Source: Streptomyces sp. A2-16 (GTDB taxonomy: Bacteria > Actinomycetota > Actinomycetes > Streptomycetales > Streptomycetaceae). From it: 64,000 nucleotides of DNA. Where the stretch lies: positions 9,701,519 to 9,765,518 of the forward strand of contig NZ_CP063808.1 of NCBI RefSeq assembly GCF_018128905.1, read 5' to 3'. Each line of letters opens with the position of its first letter. Within the stretch, counting starts at the first letter, position 1. The position numbers were made by a program, and so were the translations under genes. Shown piece by piece: positions 1-8,422 of the stretch. A model generated the notes under the pieces. The model was given only the letters and a program-made list of their open reading frames with translations. It was not told the DNA's origin and made no database searches.

Positions 1-539
1 TGCGCCGCCTCGTACAGCCGCGCGTTGCCGACGGCGATGCCCGCCTCGGTGGCCAGCACCCGGGCCGTGTCGAGGTCGTCGTCGCCGAACGGCCCGCCCC
101 CGCGCTTGTCCGTCAGATACAGGTTCCCGAAGACCTCGCCCTGCACCCGGATCGGCAGACCGAGGAAGGTGCGCATCGGCGGATGGTGCTCGGGGAGGCC
201 GCACGAACGCGGGTCCGCGGTCAGGTCGGTCAGCCGCACCGGTTCCGGATCGCGGATGAGGGCGCCGAGCAGCCCCCTGTGCCCGTCGGGCAGCCGCCCG
301 ATCCGCCGGGCCGTTTCCTCGCCGGTCCCACGGAAGACGAAGTCGGCGAGACCGTCACCGTCCTCGTCGACGACACCGATGGCCGCATAGCGGGCACCGG
401 TCAGCTCCGCCGCCGTCTCGCAGATCCGTTCCAGCGTGGAGCGCAGTTCGAGACCGCTGCCGACGGACCGCATCGCCTCCAGCAATTGCGGCAGCCGTAC
501 GGTCAATGCGTTCGGCGGCGTTCCCTGGGGGGTGGACAT
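1..539 (-). CDS. GAF-domain sensor histidine kinase, DevS/DosT-like (5' part only)
   Basis: Only the N-terminal 179 codons are present; the gene runs off the left edge of the window. The ATG at 539 opens a protein beginning MSTPQGTPPNALTVRLPQ. From about residue 25 it forms one GAF domain containing FLGLPIRVQGEVFGNLYLTD and DKRGGGPF, plus a DPRSCGLPEHHPPM segment. These strings closely resemble the first GAF domain of the mycobacterial DevS/DosT oxygen and redox sensors, in which that domain binds haem. The kinase half is not visible, so assignment as a histidine kinase is by family resemblance. It reads in the same direction as the cyd operon to its right, with 67 bases between it and cydCD. 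Confidence 0.75.
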   Translation of the reverse strand, partial: MSTPQGTPPNALTVRLPQLLEAMRSVGSGLELRSTLERICETAAELTGARYAAIGVVDEDGDGLADFVFRGTGEETARRIGRLPDGHRGLLGALIRDPEPVRLTDLTADPRSCGLPEHHPPMRTFLGLPIRVQGEVFGNLYLTDKRGGGPFGDDDLDTARVLATEAGIAVGNARLYEAA

Positions 540-606
540 GACCAGAGGGTAATTAATGCCGATTCATCCTGAAAGCCGGACTCGGTCCCGCGGCCCGCCC
601 CCGGGC

Positions 607-3600
607 TCAGCGCGCTCCCACCAGCAGCTCCGACTCCGCCTCCCGCTCGGCCATCGCCCGCAACGGCCCCTGCACGGCCGCCAACTCCGCGTACGTACCG
701 CGCTGCACGACCCGTCCCTCGTCGAGCACGACCACCTCGTCCACCGATTCGAGCCCCGCCAGGCGGTGCGTGATGAGGACAGTCGTACGGCCCTCGGTGG
801 CGGCCAGCAGATCGGCGGTCAGCGCGTCGGCGGTGGGCAGGTCGAGATGCTCGGCGGGCTCGTCCAGGACGAGAACGGGGAAGTCGGCGAGCAGGGCCCG
901 AGCCAGCGCGAGCCGCTGCCGCTGACCGCCGGACAGCCACGCCCCGTGCTCGCCGACCAGGGTGTCGAGGCCGTCGGGCAGGCTCTCGGCCCAGTCGAGC
1001 AGACGGGCCCGCCCCAGCGCGTCCCGCAGTTCCTCCTCGGTCGCGTCCTTCTTCGCCAGGAGCAGGTTCTCGCGCACCGAGCTGTCGAAGAGGTGTGCGT
1101 CCTGCGCGCACAGCCCCACCAGGTGCCGTACGTCGTCGCTGTGCAGCCCGTAGGCGTCCACGCCACCCAGGGTGTAGGTGCCGGCGTCCGCGTCCAGGAA
1201 GCGCAGCAGAACCTGCGCGAGCGTCGTCTTGCCGGAACCGGAGGCGCCGACCACGGCGATCCTCCGGCCCTGCGCCAGGGTCAGGTCCAGGCCCGCGAGC
1301 GCGTCCCGGTCCTGGCCCTCGTGCCGGGTGGTGACTTGCTTGAGGACGACCGGGAACGGCGAGGCGGGCGCCTGCCGGGCCCGCTCCGGTTCCCGTACCG
1401 GCTCGGGCGCGTCCAGCACCTCGTGGACGCGCTCCGCGCTCCGGCGCACCCGCTGGCGGTACTGCACCGCGAGCGGCAGCCCCAGCACGGCCTCGAAGGC
1501 TGCCAGCGGAGTGAGCACGACGACGGCCATGACGACCCCGCCGAGTCGCCCGGAGGCCACCGCCTGGGCGCCGACGAGGGCGGTCGCGGTGACGGTCAGG
1601 CCACAGATCAGGGCGGTCAGACCGTCACCGAGTGCGGTGGCGGTGGCGCCGCGGGAGGCGATCCGGGTGAGGACGCCGTCCGCCCGCCGGGTCTCGGCAC
1701 TGCGGGCGGGCAGGGCGCCGGCGACGGTCAACTCCGCCGTCCCGGTGAGGAGATCGGTCACGCGGGTGGCCAGTTCCCCCCGGGCGGGGGCCAGCCTGCG
1801 CTCGGCGCGGCGAGCCACGGCTCCCGTGATGAGCGGGACACCGGCACCGGCGGCCAGCAGGCCCACGGCGAGCACGGCACCGGCCTCCGGCAGCAGCCAG
1901 GCCGTGAAACCGACGGAGGCCGCCGACACCACGACGGCCGCTCCGGCGGGCAGCAGCCAGCGCAGCCAGTAGTCCTGGAGGGCGTCCACGTCGGAGACGA
2001 GCCGCGAGAGCAGATCCCCCCGGCGGGTCGTCCGCAGACCGGCGGGCGCCAGCCGCTCAAGGCGCCGGTACACCGCGACCCGGGTGTCGGCCAGCATCCG
2101 CAGCACGGCGTCGTGCGACACCAGCCGCTCCGCGTACCGGAAGACAGCCCGGCCGATCCCGAAGGCCCGGGTAGCCGTCACGGCCACCATCAGATACAGC
2201 ACGGGGGGCTGCTGCGAGGCCCGTGAGATCAGCCACCCCGAGGTGGCCATCAGTCCCACGGCACTGCCGAGCGCCAGGCTCCCGAGCAGCAGCGCGAGCG
2301 CGAGCCGGCCGCGTCGGGGGCCGGACATGGCGCGGACACGGGCGAGCGCGCTGCGCGCCTCGGCCGGCGACTCGGTCGTCCAGGTCTCCGGCACCACGGT
2401 CCCGCTGTCCTCGACCGGGCGTGCCGTCGACGTCCTGGCCGTGGCATCGACAGGAGCCGGGACCGAAGGTTCCGCCAGCCGCACGACCCGGTCCGCCACG
2501 CCGAGCAGCGCCGGTCGATGCACCACCAGCAGTACGGTCCGCCCAGCAGCGAGCCGTCGTACCGCCGCAACGACGTCCGCCTCGGTCGCCCCGTCGAGGG
2601 CCGCCGTCGGCTCGTCGAGGAGCAGTACCGGCCGGTCCGCGAGAAACGCCCGGGCCAGCGCGAGCCGTTGCCGTTGCCCGGCAGAGAGCCCGGCGCCGTC
2701 CTCACCGAGCACGGTGCCGGTTCCCCGGGAAAGCGCGTCGACGAACTCCAGCGCCCCCGCGTCCCCCAGCGCCCGCCGTACTGCGGCTTCGTCGGCGTCG
2801 GGTCGTGCCAGCCGTACGTTGTCGGCAATGCTCCCGGCGAACAGCTGCGGCCGCTGCGGCACCCAGGCGATGCGCGAACGCCACTCCTCGAGATCGAGCT
2901 CCGCGAGATCGGTTCCCCCGATCCGCACCTGTCCCTCGGTCGGCGGCACGAATCCCAACAGGACGTTCAGCAGGGTCGACTTGCCCGCGCCGCTGGGTCC
3001 GACCAGGGCCACCGTCTCCCCGGGCGCGACCTCGAAGGACACCTGGGTGACGGCGTCCCCGGAGCGGCCCGGGTACCTGACCGTGACCTGCTCGAAGGAC
3101 AGCCCACCGGCGGGCACCGCAGCCGTACCCGTCGTCGGCACCGGCGTCTCCAGCACCGAGAAGATCTCCTCGGCGGCCGCCAGTCCCTCCGCCGCCGCGT
3201 GATACTGCGCGCCCACCTGCCGCAGGGGCAGATACGCCTCGGGGGCCAGGATGAGAATGACCAGGCCGTCGTACAGGTGCATCTCGCCGTGGACGAGCCG
3301 CATCCCGATCGTCACGGCGACCAGGGCCACCGAGAGCGTCGACAGCAACTCCAGGGCGAACGATGAGATGAAGGCGATCCGCAGCGTCCGCATGGTCGCC
3401 TGCCGGTACTCGCCGGTGATGCGTCGGATCGACTCGGCCTGCGCCTTGGCCCGGCCGAACACCTTCAGCGTCGGCAGTCCCGCGACCACGTCCAGGAAGT
3501 GCCCCGACAGCCGGGACAGCAGCCGCCACTGTCGGTCCATCCGGGACTGGGTGGCCCAGCCGATGAGGACCATGAAGACGGGGATGAGGGGCAGGGTCCC

Positions 3601-4095
3601 GACGATGATGGCCGCCGAGACCCAGTCCTCGGTCACGATCCGCGCCAGCACCGCCACCGGCACGACCACCGCCAGGCCCAACTGCGGGAGATAGCGCGAG
3701 AAGTAGTCGTCGAGGGCGTCGACTCCCCTGGTGGCGAGGGCGACCAGCGACCCGGTCCGCTGCCCGCTCAGCCACCCGGGCCCCAGCTCCGAGGCCCGCT
3801 CCAGCAGCCGCCCCCGGAGCTCCGACTTCACCGCCGCGCCGGCCCGGTGTGCGGCGAGTTCGGTGAGCCAGGAGACGAACCCGCGGCCGACGGCTACAGC
3901 CGCCAACAGCATGAGGGGTGTGCGGAGTTCGGACACGGCCAGACCGTGCTGGAACGCACCGACCACGATCTCGGCGATGAGCATCGCCTGAGCGATGACC
4001 AGCAGCGAGCCGAGGACTCCCAGGCCCACCACGGCCACCAGGAAGAGGCGAGTGGCCCGGGCGTAGCGCAGCAGACGCGGGTCGATCGGTTTCAC
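607..4095 (-). CDS. cydCD: Fused CydD-CydC ABC exporter for cytochrome bd assembly
   Basis: This is a single polypeptide of about 1162 residues holding two complete ABC exporter halves, each a six-helix membrane domain followed by an ATPase. Walker A motifs lie near residues 365 (GPSGAGKST) and 952 (GASGSGKTT). Signature/Walker B regions lie near 471 (LSAGQRQR, LLLDEPTAALD) and 1057 (LSGGQRQR, VLVLDEPAEHLD). CydDC exports glutathione or cysteine and is needed to assemble bd oxidase; the actinomycete fusion is well known. It is the last gene of cydA-cydB-cydCD. The start is uncertain. GTG at 4095 stands about 10 bases from a GAGAAGAGGG ribosome site, whereas GTG at 4104 is almost on top of it. 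The parS at 4089-4102 overlaps both candidate starts. Confidence 0.93.
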   Translation of the reverse strand: MKPIDPRLLRYARATRLFLVAVVGLGVLGSLLVIAQAMLIAEIVVGAFQHGLAVSELRTPLMLLAAVAVGRGFVSWLTELAAHRAGAAVKSELRGRLLERASELGPGWLSGQRTGSLVALATRGVDALDDYFSRYLPQLGLAVVVPVAVLARIVTEDWVSAAIIVGTLPLIPVFMVLIGWATQSRMDRQWRLLSRLSGHFLDVVAGLPTLKVFGRAKAQAESIRRITGEYRQATMRTLRIAFISSFALELLSTLSVALVAVTIGMRLVHGEMHLYDGLVILILAPEAYLPLRQVGAQYHAAAEGLAAAEEIFSVLETPVPTTGTAAVPAGGLSFEQVTVRYPGRSGDAVTQVSFEVAPGETVALVGPSGAGKSTLLNVLLGFVPPTEGQVRIGGTDLAELDLEEWRSRIAWVPQRPQLFAGSIADNVRLARPDADEAAVRRALGDAGALEFVDALSRGTGTVLGEDGAGLSAGQRQRLALARAFLADRPVLLLDEPTAALDGATEADVVAAVRRLAAGRTVLLVVHRPALLGVADRVVRLAEPSVPAPVDATARTSTARPVEDSGTVVPETWTTESPAEARSALARVRAMSGPRRGRLALALLLGSLALGSAVGLMATSGWLISRASQQPPVLYLMVAVTATRAFGIGRAVFRYAERLVSHDAVLRMLADTRVAVYRRLERLAPAGLRTTRRGDLLSRLVSDVDALQDYWLRWLLPAGAAVVVSAASVGFTAWLLPEAGAVLAVGLLAAGAGVPLITGAVARRAERRLAPARGELATRVTDLLTGTAELTVAGALPARSAETRRADGVLTRIASRGATATALGDGLTALICGLTVTATALVGAQAVASGRLGGVVMAVVVLTPLAAFEAVLGLPLAVQYRQRVRRSAERVHEVLDAPEPVREPERARQAPASPFPVVLKQVTTRHEGQDRDALAGLDLTLAQGRRIAVVGASGSGKTTLAQVLLRFLDADAGTYTLGGVDAYGLHSDDVRHLVGLCAQDAHLFDSSVRENLLLAKKDATEEELRDALGRARLLDWAESLPDGLDTLVGEHGAWLSGGQRQRLALARALLADFPVLVLDEPAEHLDLPTADALTADLLAATEGRTTVLITHRLAGLESVDEVVVLDEGRVVQRGTYAELAAVQGPLRAMAEREAESELLVGAR

Positions 4096-4102
4096 GTGAA
4101 AC
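4089..4102. other. parS site, overlapping the cydCD start
   Basis: Perfect GTTTCACGTGAAAC. It covers the initiation region of cydCD and is read there as Phe-His-Val-Lys if GTG 4104 is used. Base 4088 does not pair with 4103, so the palindrome is limited to the core 14 bp. Confidence 0.93.
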
Positions 4103-4124
4103 ACACCCTCTTCTCAAGGGGCAT

Positions 4125-4138
4125 GTTTCACGTGAAAC
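4125..4138. other. parS site between cydB and cydCD
   Basis: Perfect GTTTCACGTGAAAC at the centre of a 24-bp perfect palindrome (4120-4143). It lies in the 59-base gap between the cydB stop and the cydCD start, 22 bases from the parS at 4089. In mRNA the palindrome could form a hairpin inside the operon. Confidence 0.94.
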
Positions 4139-4154
4139 ATGCCACATATCGGGC

Positions 4155-5159
4155 TCAGTGCGCGGGTTCGGCGATGTGCTGCGTGCCGATCCGCTTGCGG
4201 AACACCCAGTAGGTCCAGCCCTGGTAGAGCAGGACGATCGGTGTGGCAATCCCCGCACACCAGGTCATGATCTTCAACGTGTACGGGCTCGACGACGCAT
4301 TGGTGACCGTCAGGCTCCAGTCCTCGTTCAGCGAGGACGGCATGACGTTCGGGAACAACGCGAGGAAGAGCATGGCGACCGCGGCCACGATGGTGACGCC
4401 GGACAGGGCGAACGACCATCCCTCGCGTCCGGCCTGGTTGGCCACCAGAGCGGCGACCAGGGCGGCGACCGCCACCACCATCGCCACCAGGCTCTTGCCG
4501 TCTCCGTTGTCGACCTGGGTCCACAGGAGGAAGACCAGCGCCGCAGCAGCCGTCACCACGCCCACCCGAAGCGCCAGCCTCCGCGCTCGCTCCCGGATCT
4601 CCCCGACCGTCTTGAGGGCCGTGAACACCGTGCCGTGGAAGGTGAACAGGGTCAGCGTCACCACTCCGCCAAGGAGGGCGTAGGGGTTGAGCAGGTCCCA
4701 GAAGCCACCGACGTACTCGAAGTTCCGGTCGATCTTCACGCCGTGCACGATGTTGCCGAAGGCCACACCCCACAGGAACGCGGGGATGAGCGAGGTCCAG
4801 AAGATCGCGGTCTCCCAGTTGCGCTGCCAGTTCTCCTCGGGCCGCTTGGCCCGGTACTCGAAGGCGACACCCCGGACGATCAGGCAGACCAGGATGACCA
4901 GCAGCGGCAGGTAGAAGCCCGAGAACAGGGTGGCGTACCACTCGGGGAAGGCAGCGAAGGTGGCCCCGCCCGCTGTGAGCAGCCACACCTCGTTGCCGTC
5001 CCAGACGGGACCGATGGTGTTGATCAGGACACGCTTTTCGACCCGGTTGCGGGCGAGCAGCCTGGTGAGGACGCCGACCCCGAAGTCGAAGCCCTCCAGG
5101 AAGAAGTAGCCGGTCCACAGGACGGCGATGAGGACGAACCAGACGTCGTGAAGTTCCAT
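4155..5159 (-). CDS. cydB: Cytochrome bd ubiquinol oxidase subunit II
   Basis: This 334-residue polytopic membrane protein starts at ATG 5159 (MELHDVWFVLIAVLWTGYFF). The first helix carries the family signature GYFFLEGFDFGVG, followed by LLARNRVEKRVLINTIGPVWDGNEVWL, which is diagnostic of CydB. With CydA it forms the bd-type menaquinol oxidase that reduces oxygen at low tension without pumping protons. It lies 18 bases after cydA on the same strand, so the two are surely co-transcribed, and CydCD follows. The length is normal for the family and no defect is visible. Confidence 0.97.
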   Translation of the reverse strand: MELHDVWFVLIAVLWTGYFFLEGFDFGVGVLTRLLARNRVEKRVLINTIGPVWDGNEVWLLTAGGATFAAFPEWYATLFSGFYLPLLVILVCLIVRGVAFEYRAKRPEENWQRNWETAIFWTSLIPAFLWGVAFGNIVHGVKIDRNFEYVGGFWDLLNPYALLGGVVTLTLFTFHGTVFTALKTVGEIRERARRLALRVGVVTAAAALVFLLWTQVDNGDGKSLVAMVVAVAALVAALVANQAGREGWSFALSGVTIVAAVAMLFLALFPNVMPSSLNEDWSLTVTNASSSPYTLKIMTWCAGIATPIVLLYQGWTYWVFRKRIGTQHIAEPAH

Positions 5160-5177
5160 GACTCGATCTCCCTCGGC

Positions 5178-6686
5178 CTAGTACGAGAAGGCCATCGGCT
5201 TGTCGGCGTCACGGGTGTCGCCGCCGATCTTCGTGGGCGGGTTGAGGTCGGCCTCGGTGAGTTCGGGCGGTCCCGCCTTGACGTACTTCACGAGCAGCTT
5301 GACCTCGACGACGGCGAGGACGGCGTACAGGGCCGTGAAGGTGATCATCGAGATGAGGACCTCGGCCTGGGAGACACCGGGGGAGACCGCGTGCCGGGTC
5401 TGCAGGACGCCGTAGACGACCCATGGCTGGCGGCCCATCTCGGTGAAGATCCAGCCCCAGGAGTTGGCGATCAGCGGGAAGCCCAGGGTCCAGATCGCCA
5501 CCAGCCAGTAGAGCCGGCCGAGCTTGGGGCTGAGCGCCTTGTTCTTGAAGAGAACCAGATGCGGCACCTCGTCGTCGGCCACCCTCAGGTGCTGCGGCAG
5601 CATGAACTTCTTGCGGGTCAGCCAGAGTCCGGCCAGACCGATGGCGAAGGACGCCATGCCGAAGCCGATCATCCAACGGAACGCCCAGAAGGTGACGGGG
5701 ATGTTGGGCCGGTAGTCGCCGGGCCCGTACTTCTGCTGCTCGGCCTTGTTGACGTCGTTGATGCCGGGGACGTACGAGGAGAAGTCGTCGTTGGCGAGGA
5801 AGGACAGCAGGCCGGGGATCTCGATGGCCACGGTGTTGTGGCCCTTCTCCACGTCGCCGTAGGCGAAGATCGAGAAGGGTGCCGAGTCCTGGCCGTCCCA
5901 GAGGGCTTCGGCGGCCGCCATCTTCATCGGTTGCTGCTTGAACATGACCTTGCCGAGGGTGTCACCGCTGATCGCGGTGAGCATGCCGGCGATGACCACG
6001 GTGACCAGGCCGAGGCGCAGCGAGGTCTTCATCACGGGGATGTGCTTCTTGCGGAACAGATGGAAGGCCGCGATGCCGACCATGAAGGCGCCGCCGGTGA
6101 GGAAGGTGGCCGACATGGTGTGGAAGACCTGGGCGAGCGTGGTGTTCTGGGTCAGCACCGCCCAGAAGTCGGTGAGTTCGGCTCGGCCCTTCTCCTTGTT
6201 GATCCGGTAGCCGACCGGGTGCTGCATCCACGAGTTGGCCGCGAGGATGAAGTAGGCCGACAGGATCGTGCCGATCGAGACCATCCAGATGCAGGCCAGG
6301 TGGATCTTCTTGGGCAGCTTGTCCCAGCCGAAGATCCACAGCCCGATGAAGGTGGACTCGAAGAAGAAGGCGATCAGCGCCTCGAAGGCGAGCGGAGCAC
6401 CGAAGACGTCGCCGACGAAGCGCGAGTAGTCGGACCAGTTCATGCCGAACTGGAACTCCTGCACGATGCCGGTGACCACACCCATCGCGATGTTGATCAG
6501 GAAGAGCTTGCCCCAGAACTTGGTGGCCCTGAGGTACTTCTCGTTCTCCGTACGTACCCAGGCCGTCTGCAGGCCGGCCGTCAGAGCGGCCAGGGAGATC
6601 GTCAGGGGGACGAACAGGAAGTGGTAGACGGTGGTGATGCCGAACTGCCAGCGCGCCAGGGTCTCCGGCGCCAGAGCCAGGTCCAC
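5178..6686 (-). CDS. cydA: Cytochrome bd ubiquinol oxidase subunit I
   Basis: This 502-residue membrane subunit carries the haems and the quinol site. The GTG at 6686 (reading VDLALAPETLARWQFGIT) is preceded by AAGGAG at 8 bases. The open frame continues to 6731, but the stretch MYAYVPQACEVRSGD looks like leader sequence. Visible hallmarks are the first-helix histidine in TTVYHFLFVPLT, the FQFGMNWSDYSRFVG region, and GRQPWVVYG of the quinol-binding loop. It heads the cydA-cydB-cydCD operon. A Rex-type operator lies 56 bases upstream of the start, so expression should follow the NADH/NAD ratio. Confidence 0.97.
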   Translation of the reverse strand: MDLALAPETLARWQFGITTVYHFLFVPLTISLAALTAGLQTAWVRTENEKYLRATKFWGKLFLINIAMGVVTGIVQEFQFGMNWSDYSRFVGDVFGAPLAFEALIAFFFESTFIGLWIFGWDKLPKKIHLACIWMVSIGTILSAYFILAANSWMQHPVGYRINKEKGRAELTDFWAVLTQNTTLAQVFHTMSATFLTGGAFMVGIAAFHLFRKKHIPVMKTSLRLGLVTVVIAGMLTAISGDTLGKVMFKQQPMKMAAAEALWDGQDSAPFSIFAYGDVEKGHNTVAIEIPGLLSFLANDDFSSYVPGINDVNKAEQQKYGPGDYRPNIPVTFWAFRWMIGFGMASFAIGLAGLWLTRKKFMLPQHLRVADDEVPHLVLFKNKALSPKLGRLYWLVAIWTLGFPLIANSWGWIFTEMGRQPWVVYGVLQTRHAVSPGVSQAEVLISMITFTALYAVLAVVEVKLLVKYVKAGPPELTEADLNPPTKIGGDTRDADKPMAFSY

Positions 6687-6741
6687 GTCGCCGCTCCTTA
6701 CCTCACAGGCTTGTGGAACATATGCATACAAAAAGAGCGCT

Positions 6742-6757
6742 TGTGAAAGCGTTCACA
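6742..6757. promoter_or_regulatory. Rex operator upstream of cydA
   Basis: TGTGAAAGCGTTCACA differs at one position from the Streptomyces Rex operator consensus TGTGAACGCGTTCACA. A further half-site, TTCACA, follows at once. It lies 56 bases upstream of cydA GTG 6686. In Streptomyces, Rex represses cyd genes and releases DNA when NADH rises. Calling it a Rex site is inference from the motif plus the downstream gene. Confidence 0.85.
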
Positions 6758-6862
6758 TTCACAAGCAATTATGACGCATGGCAGTTCGACGTGGGATGGG
6801 CGGGGGGTCCCTGAGAGGGTCCGATAGGTCACATCGGAGAGGGACCGGTCGGCCTCTAGCGC

Positions 6863-6902
6863 GCGAGGCGCCGGGGTTTCACGTGAAACCCCGGCGCCTC
6901 GC
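6863..6902. terminator. 40-bp perfect palindrome centred on parS, hisC terminator
   Basis: Bases 6863-6882 are the exact reverse complement of 6883-6902, giving a G/C-rich hairpin with parS at its centre. It begins 18 bases after the hisC stop on the minus strand and precedes the cydA promoter, as expected of a terminator that insulates the two. No T-run follows, which is common in Streptomyces. Confidence 0.75.
6876..6889. other. parS site inside a terminator palindrome
   Basis: Perfect GTTTCACGTGAAAC at the exact centre of the 40-bp palindrome 6863-6902. Confidence 0.95.
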
Positions 6903-6919
6903 AGACGTGTACCGCCCCG

Positions 6920-7999
6920 TCACAGCTCCTTGAGGAAGCCCTCCGCCACCTTCAGGAAGATGTCGTTGGCCTCGGCCTCGCCGACCGTCACCCGCACGCC
7001 CTCGCCCGCGAAGGGCCGCACGACCACGCCGTGCTGCTCGCAGGCCGCCGCGAAGTCGAGCGTGCGCTCCCCCAGTCGCAGCCACACGAAGTTCGCCTGG
7101 GTCTCGGGCACCGTCCAGCCCTGGGCCCGCAGCCCCTCCAGCACACGGTTGCGTTCACAGACCAGCGAGCCGACCCGGCCCAGGAGTTCGTCCTCGGCCT
7201 GAAGCGAGGCGATCGCCGCCTCCTGCGCGAGCTGGCTGACTCCGAAGGGCACCGCCGTCTTGCGCAGGGCTGCGGCCACCGGCTCGTGGGCGATCGCGAA
7301 GCCGACTCTCAGGCCCGCGAGGCCGTACGCCTTGGAGAAGGTGCGCAGCACGCAGACGTTCGGCCGGGTGCGGTACAGCTCCACGCCGTCCGGGACCTCG
7401 AGGTCGCGGATGAACTCACGGTAGGCCTCGTCGAGCACCACCAGCACATCGCTGGGCACCCGATCGAGGAATCGTTCCAGCTCGGCCCGCTTCACGACCG
7501 TGCCGGTCGGGTTGTTGGGGTTGCAGACGAAGATCAACCGGGTCCGGTCGGTGATCGCGTCGGCCATCGCGTCCAGGTCGTGCACATCGCCATCGGTCAG
7601 CGACACCTTCACCGAGGTGGCACCGCTGATCTGCGTGATGATCGGGTACGCCTCGAAGGAGCGCCAGGCGTAGATCACCTCGTCACCCGGTCCCGAGGTC
7701 GCCTGGATCAGCTGCTGGGCGACACCGACCGAACCGGTGCCGGTGGCCAGGTGGGAGAGCGGGACACCGAAGCGCTCGGACAGCTCGTTCATCAGACCCG
7801 TGCACGCCATGTCCGGGTAGCGGTTGAACGAGGAGGCCGCGGCCGTCAGAGTCTCCAGCACGCTCGGCAGCGGCGGATAGGGGTTCTCGTTGGAGGACAG
7901 CTTGTAGGCCACCGGCCCGCCGGCCGCGGCGGGCTTGCCCGGCTTGTACGTGGGGATACCCTCCAGCTCGGCGCGCAGCTTCGGGCTCGTCTCGCTCAC
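6920..7999 (-). CDS. hisC: HisC-type PLP aminotransferase (histidinol-phosphate or aromatic amino acid)
   Basis: This 359-residue class I/II aminotransferase begins at GTG 7999 (reading VSETSPKLRAELEGIPTYKPG), preceded by AAGAGGAGG. A longer frame up to 8053 lacks a ribosome site. Visible motifs include SSNENPYPPLPSV near the N-terminus, FVCNPNNPTGT, VVLDEAYREF and the PLP-lysine segment RTFSKAYGLAGLRVG. It transaminates histidinol phosphate, or aromatic 2-oxo acids, as the Pat subfamily does. No his genes are nearby, so an aromatic or broad-specificity role is as likely as histidine biosynthesis. It is monocistronic, ends in a parS-bearing palindrome, and is divergent from the LacI-family regulator. 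Confidence 0.88.
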   Translation of the reverse strand: MSETSPKLRAELEGIPTYKPGKPAAAGGPVAYKLSSNENPYPPLPSVLETLTAAASSFNRYPDMACTGLMNELSERFGVPLSHLATGTGSVGVAQQLIQATSGPGDEVIYAWRSFEAYPIITQISGATSVKVSLTDGDVHDLDAMADAITDRTRLIFVCNPNNPTGTVVKRAELERFLDRVPSDVLVVLDEAYREFIRDLEVPDGVELYRTRPNVCVLRTFSKAYGLAGLRVGFAIAHEPVAAALRKTAVPFGVSQLAQEAAIASLQAEDELLGRVGSLVCERNRVLEGLRAQGWTVPETQANFVWLRLGERTLDFAAACEQHGVVVRPFAGEGVRVTVGEAEANDIFLKVAEGFLKEL

Positions 8000-8422
8000 C
8001 GCAGTCCTCCTCTTGACCACCGACGCATGGCGGCCGACTCCGGCAGCCGGCATCCAATACTGCTCACCTTATGAGGATTGAGCGCCGCTGCGTACAGGTG
8101 AGAGTCACCTCATCAGCCACACAGGCATCAGGGGCATCACCGTACGAAGGCTGACGAATCAGGGGGCGCGGTCACATATATCTATGCGCCGGTGGCTCGC
8201 GCCGTGGCGCGCGTCACCCGTGAAGGTGAGTTGAGACCTCTTCGAAACATCGGGGACTTGGCAGGCCTATGCGTGCCGACAAGTTACGTAGTGCCATTGG
8301 ATCGTTTAACTGGCTTTTTTTCGCAGGTAGTTGACACCAGATGACCTTGCAGAAACGTGCCTGTCAACGCGTGCATATGCGTCCGCCCTACCCCACCGCA
8401 TGAGCCCTACTATCGGCTCGCC
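8000..8422. other. Divergent intergenic region, hisC / LacI regulator
   Basis: This 423-base gap separates two divergent genes. It contains an AT-richer patch at about 8296-8322 with a seven-T run, and a TTGACA at 8331-8336 with no convincing partner. TACTAT at 8408-8413 is spaced so that transcription would begin at or next to the ATG at 8423. No RNA gene or riboswitch was recognised. Confidence 0.4.

Noticed and set aside
4158..6746. An 862-codon plus-strand reading frame across cydB and cydA
   Set aside because: It is the antisense of two clear minus-strand genes, has His/Gln/Gly/Glu/Arg-rich shadow composition and no family motif. Long antisense frames are expected in high-GC DNA.
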